DNA of 64,000 nt, taken from positions 6,200,001 through 6,264,000 of the forward strand of contig NZ_JADBEB010000001.1 in assembly GCF_014874095.1 (NCBI RefSeq), written 5' to 3'. Below the pieces are notes generated by a model. The model was not told the DNA's origin, searched no databases, and saw only the letters and a list, made by a program, of their open reading frames with translations. Source of the DNA: Plantactinospora soyae. GTDB taxonomy: Bacteria > Actinomycetota > Actinomycetes > Mycobacteriales > Micromonosporaceae. Below, in pieces: positions 59,577 to 64,000 of this stretch. How positions within the stretch are numbered: the stretch's first letter is position 1; every line of letters begins with the position of its first letter. The position numbers and the translations under genes were made by a program.

Positions 59577-60512
59577 TTGTCCGGAAATTCCGAAGCCGGG
59601 GCACCGCTGCCCACGCGTCCGCCGCCGGACCCGGGTGCCGTGCCGAGCGGCGGACCGGCCGCCCTGCGCGCCGACTGTGAACGCTGCTTCGGGCTCTGCT
59701 GCGTGGTGCCCGCCTTCTCCGCCTCGTCGGACTTCGCGCTCGACAAGCCCGCCGGGCAGGCCTGCCGGAACCTGCAACCGGACTTCCGCTGTGGCATCCA
59801 CCGCAACCTGCGGGAACGGGGCTTTGCCGGTTGTACGGTCTTCGACTGCTTCGGCGCCGGACAGCAGGTGTCCCAGGTCACCTTCGGCGGGCGGGACTGG
59901 CGAACCAGCCCGGAGATCGCGGCCCGGATGTTCGAGGTGTTCCCGGTGATGCGGCAGCTGCACGAGCTGCTCTGGTACCTGACCGAGGCACTGGCACTGC
60001 GACCGGCGGATCCGCTGCCGGCCGAGCTGGCCGCCGCCCGGGACGAGACCGAACGGCTCAACGGTGCCGATCCGGAGACCCTCGTCCGGCTGGACGTCGC
60101 GACCCATCGCCGGGACGTCAACGCCCTCCTGCTACGGGCCAGCGAATCGGTGCGGAGTCGGGCCGGCCTCAGCGGGAACGATCACCGGGGTGCGGACCTC
60201 GTCGGCGCCGATCTGCGGAGAACAGACCTGACCGGCGCCAACCTCCGGGGGGCGTACCTGATCGGGGCCGACCTGCGCGGCGTCGACCTGACGATGGCGG
60301 ACCTCACCGGGGCCGACCTGCGCGGTGCGAACCTGCGCGGCGCCGACCTACGCGGCAGCATCTTCCTCACCCAAGCCCAGGTCGACGCGGCCAGGGGCGA
60401 CGTCACCACCGGACTGGCGCCCGCGCTGCGTCACCCCGCGCACTGGCAGCTCTCGATCGCCCCGACCCGGCGCCCGGCCGGCAAGCCCACCCGCAAGCCC
60501 CGGCGCCGGTAG
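59577..60512 (+). CDS. Cys-rich pentapeptide-repeat protein
   Basis: 311 aa from TTG 59577, which follows AGGAG by 9 bases; an ATG at 59487 would sit too near the divergent Hsp70 gene. Residues ~30-90 hold a Cys cluster ([10 protein letters not shown], then [21 protein letters not shown]) that looks metal-binding, similar to YkgJ-like CxxCxxxCC domains. Residues ~200-265 are about twelve pentapeptide repeats (A[DN]LRG type), which fold as a right-handed beta-helix. A basic tail (KPTRKPRRR) ends the protein. Function unknown. Confidence 0.85.
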   Translation: MSGNSEAGAPLPTRPPPDPGAVPSGGPAALRADCERCFGLCCVVPAFSASSDFALDKPAGQACRNLQPDFRCGIHRNLRERGFAGCTVFDCFGAGQQVSQVTFGGRDWRTSPEIAARMFEVFPVMRQLHELLWYLTEALALRPADPLPAELAAARDETERLNGADPETLVRLDVATHRRDVNALLLRASESVRSRAGLSGNDHRGADLVGADLRRTDLTGANLRGAYLIGADLRGVDLTMADLTGADLRGANLRGADLRGSIFLTQAQVDAARGDVTTGLAPALRHPAHWQLSIAPTRRPAGKPTRKPRRR

Positions 60513-60527
60513 GCCGGACCACCGTCG

Positions 60528-60587
60528 GCCCCCGAACTTGTCGACCTGTTGTCGTTCCGACCGCAACAGGTCGACAAGTTCGGGGGC
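60528..60587. terminator. Very long perfect hairpin between convergent genes
   Basis: Perfect 24-bp arms (60528-60551 and 60564-60587) with a 12-base loop, starting GCCCCCGAACTTGTCGACC. It lies between the pentapeptide-repeat stop and the MFS stop. The stem is longer than a normal terminator and includes the AT-richer core ACTTGTCGACCTGTTG, so it may also be a repetitive palindromic element. Confidence 0.8.
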
Positions 60588-60618
60588 TTCCACTGTCCGG
60601 CGACCGTGACCGGTCACC

Positions 60619-60683
60619 GCGCGGCGACCGGACCTGCGGTCAGTGCGCGGCGACCGGACCAGTGGTCAGTGCGCGGCGACCGG
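60619..60683 (+). repeat. 26-bp tandem repeats running into the MFS gene 3' end
   Basis: GCGCGGCGACCGG begins at 60619, 60645 and 60671, 26 bases apart; the linking part ends GGTCAGT in each. The last copy contains the MFS stop codon and final codons, so the repeat has duplicated the gene's end. Confidence 0.85.
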
Positions 60684-61949
60684 GGCCACCTCCGGGGTGA
60701 TCCCGGCGAGGCGGGCGGGCCGGACGACCAGGAACAGGACGGTCAGCGCCGCCACCATCCCGCCGGAGACCACCGTGCCCATCGCGACGCTGCCGTTGCC
60801 GAGCACCCCGACCATCGGTGCCGTCACGGCGCCGATTCCGAACTGCACCGCACCGAGCAGGGCGGCGGCGGTACCGGCCGCCTCCCCGTGCCGGCTCAGC
60901 GCCAGGGCGGGTGCGTTCGGCATGGCGAGGCCGGAGGCCGCGAGGACCACCCAGAGCGACACCAGGATGGTCGGCAGGCCGCCGAACCCGGTGGCGGCGA
61001 AGGCGAGCAGCGCGAACCCCGCCCCGGCGCCGACGGCCAGCGCGGTGATCAGGATCCGCTGCGGCGAGTACCGGCGCAGCAGTCGGACGTTCAGTTGGGA
61101 GGCGGCGATCAGGCCGACCGCGCCCGCCCCGAAGACGATCCCGAACTGCTGCTCGTCGAGGCCGTACTGCTCCTGGAAGACGAAGGAGGAGCCGGAGACG
61201 TACGCGAACAGCGCGGCCATCGCCAGCCCGGCGACCAGGACCAGGCCGATGAAGGTACGGTCCCGCAGCAGCGAGCGGTAGATCCGGCCGGTGCCGAGTA
61301 CGCCCCCACTGCGGCGCCGGTGCACCGGCAGCGTCTCGGGAAGCTTGAACACCGCGAGGACGACCAGCACGATCCCGAACACGCCCAGCGCGACGAAGAC
61401 GCCACGCCAGTCCGTCCAGCCCAGCACCGCGCTGCCCAGCGTCGGGGCGAGCACGGGTGCCGCGCCCATCACCAGCATCAGCCGGGAGAAGATCCGGGCG
61501 AACGCGCTGCCGCTGAACAGGTCGCGTACGACCGCCATCGCGACGACCGAGGCTGCGGCGGCACCCAGTCCCTGGAGCACCCGCAGCACGCCGAGGGTTC
61601 CGATGTTCGGTGCGACGACGCACAGCGCCGATGCCACCACGTGCAGCACCAGGCCGGCGAGGAGTGGCGTACGCCGGCCGACCGCGTCGGAGACCGGCCC
61701 GATCAGCAGTTGGCCGAGGGCGAGTCCGGCGAGGGTTCCGGTCAGGGTCAGCTGGACCGCTGCGCTTCCGGTCTGGAAGCCGGCGGCGATGGCGGGCAGC
61801 GCCGGCAGGTACATGTCGATCGTCAGGGGCCCGATCGCGATCAGCGAGCCGAGCACGAGGACGAGCCGTAGCCGCTGCCGGCCGTCCATCAGGTCGCCCG
61901 GCGTCGGTGCCGACGCGCGCGTCTCGACGGGCTCAGCGGTGACGGTCAT
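60666..61949 (-). CDS. Bcr/CflA-family drug-resistance MFS transporter
   Basis: 427 aa, 12 membrane helices. TIDMYLPALPAIAAGF at the first helix and GPVSDAVGRRTPLL between helices 2 and 3 are typical of the Bcr/CflA (DHA1) subfamily; LRVLQGLGAAAASVVAMAVV is motif C-like. ATG 61949 follows GGAAGGA; the frame extends upstream without a good site. Expected role: proton-driven efflux of small drugs or sulfonamide/bicyclomycin-like compounds. Confidence 0.9.
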   Translation of the reverse strand: MTVTAEPVETRASAPTPGDLMDGRQRLRLVLVLGSLIAIGPLTIDMYLPALPAIAAGFQTGSAAVQLTLTGTLAGLALGQLLIGPVSDAVGRRTPLLAGLVLHVVASALCVVAPNIGTLGVLRVLQGLGAAAASVVAMAVVRDLFSGSAFARIFSRLMLVMGAAPVLAPTLGSAVLGWTDWRGVFVALGVFGIVLVVLAVFKLPETLPVHRRRSGGVLGTGRIYRSLLRDRTFIGLVLVAGLAMAALFAYVSGSSFVFQEQYGLDEQQFGIVFGAGAVGLIAASQLNVRLLRRYSPQRILITALAVGAGAGFALLAFAATGFGGLPTILVSLWVVLAASGLAMPNAPALALSRHGEAAGTAAALLGAVQFGIGAVTAPMVGVLGNGSVAMGTVVSGGMVAALTVLFLVVRPARLAGITPEVAPVAAH

Positions 61950-62168
61950 GGGGTCCTTCCGGTGGACGGTCGGTCGTCGTACGTCTGGGCGGGAACTGCG
62001 AAGATCACACCAGCCAGCAACCACCGGCGCTCCCGCACATTCCCCGAGGATCGAGAGGTAACCGAGTTCACATCCGCTGCGCGCGTACCGGCCGGGCAGG
62101 TTCGGACATCGCGCGGGATGCGGGACACGACGCCGAGCCGGAAGATCGTAAGGCGAGGGCCCGGTGCC

Positions 62169-62693
62169 CTATCGGCGGCGGGCCGTGGCGCGGTGCCGGC
62201 GGACCGCGTCGCGGTTGGCGCAGCGGGGCGAGCAGTAGCGCTGCCTACCGCCCCGTGAGGTGTCGACGTAGACGATCTCGCAGTCGCTTCCGGCGCAGCG
62301 GCCCAGGCGATCCATCCCGCGTCCCGCGAGGTGCAGGGCGGTGCCGACGCCGACCAGGGCACGCAGTACCGAGCCCAGCGGGACGCCGTCGTCGCGGTAG
62401 TGCAGGTGCCAGCCGGTGCCGCCGTGGTCGGTGAGCCGGGGGTACGCGGACGCCGCCGCCAGCAGCCGGTTGACCAGGGCGGCCCGCTGCGCCGGGTCGG
62501 TGGTGTCGGCGACCTCGCACCACCGGTCGACGAGTTCGAGCGCCACGGCCAGGTCCTGCTCCTCGACCGGCATGTCGATGACCAGACCGGCGGCGGCGCA
62601 CCGGCGTACCAGTTCGGGCAGGGACCGGGGACGGTCGTTGGCCAGCTCGGTGATCAGCCGGACCGCGTCCTGGCCGTAAGGGTTGAGATGCAC
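62169..62693 (-). CDS. CGNR zinc-finger (ABATE) transcriptional regulator
   Basis: 174 aa. The N-terminal ABATE domain (HLNPYGQDAVRLITELAND) and the C-terminal zinc finger CAGSDCEIVYVD, then GRQRYCSPRCANR (CANR in place of CGNR) are clear. I prefer GTG 62693: TGTAAT lies about 6 bases upstream, giving a leaderless mRNA, and an ATG at 62720 would overlap the divergent small gene's start. Stress-type regulators of this family often sit next to their target transporter, here the MFS gene. Confidence 0.85.
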   Translation of the reverse strand: MHLNPYGQDAVRLITELANDRPRSLPELVRRCAAAGLVIDMPVEEQDLAVALELVDRWCEVADTTDPAQRAALVNRLLAAASAYPRLTDHGGTGWHLHYRDDGVPLGSVLRALVGVGTALHLAGRGMDRLGRCAGSDCEIVYVDTSRGGRQRYCSPRCANRDAVRRHRATARRR

Positions 62694-62718
62694 AATGCCA
62701 TTACAGCAGGCTTGGTCC

Positions 62719-62979
62719 ATGACCAACGAGAACGGGCACGACTGGCAGACCCGATCGCGGCACTGGACCAGTGACGGGGTCGTGAGCTACCAGTCGTGCC
62801 ACTGCGGGGTGTGGCGCCTGCTGACCGGGCCAGGTACGGCTGGCGCCGCTGGTTCGGCGGCGGACGGCTCGGCCTCGTGGTTGAAGAACCCGACCGGATC
62901 TACTCGTGATGCAGCACCCGGGCGATCGGCAGACGCGCGGCAGACCAGGCGGAGCCCAACGCGCCGAGGACGGCTATGA
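62719..62979 (+). CDS. Small HxW/CxCG-type actinobacterial protein
   Basis: 86 aa. The N-terminal 36 residues ([20 protein letters not shown], then CHCGVWRLL) match a short family I recall from actinomycetes ('W.T.SRH.TSEG.V.Y..C.CG.WR'), which probably binds zinc. The rest is Ala/Gly/Ser-rich and runs antisense into the sigma/FtsX remnant, so the tail may be an extension past the original stop. Divergent from the CGNR gene with a 25-base gap. Confidence 0.65.
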   Translation: MTNENGHDWQTRSRHWTSDGVVSYQSCHCGVWRLLTGPGTAGAAGSAADGSASWLKNPTGSTRDAAPGRSADARQTRRSPTRRGRL

Positions 62980-63271
62980 CGACGCCGGCCAGGGCCAGGG
63001 CCGGCCACGGTCGTACCGTGCCACGGTCCTCGAACCGTTCCATACCGCGCCAGGCTCGGTCCAGGGTGTCCTGGACGGCGTCCTCCGCGTCGTGGACCGA
63101 ACCCGGCATCCGGTAGCAGTGTGCCCGCAGTTCGTCCCGCAGCGGCCCGACCAGGCGACCGAAGGCCCCGTCGTCACCGGCGTGGGCCGCGACCAGCAGT
63201 TCCGCCACGTCGGACTCTTCCGTCCACCCCACCCCGGACTTCCGTACCGCCGCTTCCTGGTCCGACCTCAC
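62900..63271 (-). pseudogene. Chimeric remnant: ECF sigma region 2 joined to an FtsX permease C-terminus
   Basis: 123 codons. Residues ~20-88 are ECF sigma-70 region 2 ([21 protein letters not shown], then [30 protein letters not shown]). At about residue 88 (near base 63005) the sequence turns into a membrane helix plus [13 protein letters not shown], the C-terminal pattern of FtsX-type ABC permeases. Sigma region 4 and the rest of a permease are missing. A deletion fusing two genes in frame is the simplest reading. It is unlikely to work as a sigma factor. Confidence 0.7.
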
Positions 63272-63286
63272 CGCAGCCAGGCTACG

Positions 63287-64000
63287 TCAGGCCGGGGCCG
63301 CGGCCCGGGACACCGGATGCGTCCCGTGGCTGTGGCGGCGCCGGTCAGCGTGGTGGGCCAGCGCCGCGTGCGAGTCGACGTCCGCGGGGTCGGTGTGGAT
63401 CGTCGCGGCAACCAACCGGGGTACGGCGTGCCGCAACCGGTGCTCCGCCTCGACGGCGATGGCGTGGGCGTCGAGGACCGACAGGGTGGCGTCGACCCCG
63501 AGGTTGGTCTCGGCGTGGAGTTGGTGCCCGACCCATCGCACCCGCAGCCCGGTCACGGAGCGGACTCCGGGAGTGGTCGCCAACGCCTGTTCGGCCGTGC
63601 CGACCAGTTCGGGGTCGACGGCGTCCATCAGCCTCCGGTAGACCTCCCGGGCGGCGCTCCTGAGCACGACCAGCACCGCCACGGTGATCAGCAGCCCGAC
63701 GACCGGATCCGCCCAGCCCCAGCCGATCGCCACCCCACCGGCGCCCAGCAGTACGGCGAGCGAGGTGAACCCGTCCGTACGGGCGTGCAGCCCGTCGGCG
63801 ACCAGCGCGGCGGAGCCGATCCGCCGGCCGACGGTGATGCGGTACCGGGCCACCAGTTCGTTGCCGACGAAGCCGACCAGCCCGGCACCGGCGACCGCCC
63901 ACAGGTTGTGCACCGGTGCCGGGTCCAGTAGCCGGTTCACCGCCTGGTAGCCGGCCAGCGCCGCCGAGACCGCGATGAACGCCACGATCACGATTCCGGC
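63287..64000 (-). CDS. Cation diffusion facilitator (CDF) family transporter, partial (5' end outside window)
   Basis: At least 237 codons, still open at base 64000. Visible are membrane helices including the fifth with the metal site LHARTDG (HxxxD), GWGWADPVVGLLITVAVLVVL and a C-terminal cytoplasmic domain (TTPGVRSVTGLRVRWVGHQLHAETNLGV) ending in a His-rich tail (HHADRRRHSHGTH). CDF proteins export Zn, Co, Fe or Mn in exchange for protons. Confidence 0.9.
   Translation of the reverse strand, partial: AGIVIVAFIAVSAALAGYQAVNRLLDPAPVHNLWAVAGAGLVGFVGNELVARYRITVGRRIGSAALVADGLHARTDGFTSLAVLLGAGGVAIGWGWADPVVGLLITVAVLVVLRSAAREVYRRLMDAVDPELVGTAEQALATTPGVRSVTGLRVRWVGHQLHAETNLGVDATLSVLDAHAIAVEAEHRLRHAVPRLVAATIHTDPADVDSHAALAHHADRRRHSHGTHPVSRAAAPA

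Noticed and set aside
1-64000. tRNA, rRNA, riboswitch, integrase or insertion sequence
   Set aside because: I looked for conserved tRNA arms, transposase motifs with flanking inverted repeats, and leader structures, and found none I could support by eye.

Overview
The window is very GC-rich, with strong third-position GC bias, frequent GTG starts and 4-base ATGA/GTGA overlaps between genes. It carries SARP, PadR and TetR regulators, CGNR and LGFP proteins and a family-type chloramphenicol phosphotransferase homologue. All of this fits a filamentous actinomycete; Micromonosporaceae is my best guess, and this is an inference. I see no tRNA, rRNA, CRISPR array, insertion sequence or integrase.

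Region 1 (1-18.65 kb, + strand) is a natural-product cluster for a carbon-phosphorus compound. Its first ten recognisable genes match the early phosphinothricin (PTT) pathway: PhpC-like alcohol dehydrogenase (3' end only), 2-hydroxyethylphosphonate dioxygenase (PhpD), PhpE, PEP mutase, phosphonopyruvate decarboxylase, nucleotidyltransferase PhpF, PGM-like PhpG, enolase-like PhpH, CPEP mutase and aldehyde dehydrogenase PhpJ. Together they should take PEP to phosphinopyruvate, which carries a C-P-C precursor unit. The late PTT genes (citrate-synthase-like, aconitase-like, NRPS and P-methylase genes) are not in this window. In their place come an alpha-oxoamine synthase, a class III aminotransferase, an SDR, an amidohydrolase, a Rieske protein and an MMPL exporter, and a metallo-beta-lactamase-fold hydrolase sits among the early genes. 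This looks like a phosphinate pathway with a different end product and is the most interesting part of the window.

Region 2 (18.7-26.8 kb) has a minus-strand operon of three proteins without signal peptides (C2-like, LGFP-repeat, hemopexin-repeat). Next to it are a repeat/serine-hydrolase protein, a large SARP-NB-ARC-TPR regulator and a small secreted Cys-containing protein. Matching 11-bp-phased direct repeats (SARP-box-like) lie in the 21.6 kb and 26.4 kb promoter regions and tie the set together.

Region 3 (26.8-31.7 kb) is a mix: methyltransferase, HTH-DUF4180 pair, PadR repressor with a clear palindrome, an orphan LolD-type ATPase and a secreted alpha/beta hydrolase. Region 4 (31.9-45.9 kb) is a catabolic island: two acyl-CoA dehydrogenase subunits, a complete branched-chain-amino-acid-type ABC importer, SDR, TetR, a chloramphenicol phosphotransferase homologue, Zn-alcohol dehydrogenase, aldehyde dehydrogenase and acyl-CoA ligase. 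Four 15-bp palindromes of one architecture precede its genes. Region 5 (45.9-54.4 kb) has a secreted guanyl RNase/barstar pair and a self-contained polyol-type PTS operon (DeoR regulator, PfkB kinase, EIIC, EIIB, EIIA, dehydrogenase, HPr, EI). Region 6 (54.4-64 kb) holds a DUF2188 protein, an ArsR-SRPBCC regulator under a nested palindrome, a secreted phytase-esterase-like protein, an Hsp70-WD40 fusion, a Cys-rich pentapeptide-repeat protein, a Bcr/CflA transporter, a CGNR regulator, a small Cys protein, a sigma-factor/FtsX chimeric remnant and the 3' part of a cation-efflux gene.

Short tandem repeats recur at gene edges (units of 14, 18, 20, 21 and 26 bp). All functions are read from motifs and remembered family features; no database search was run.
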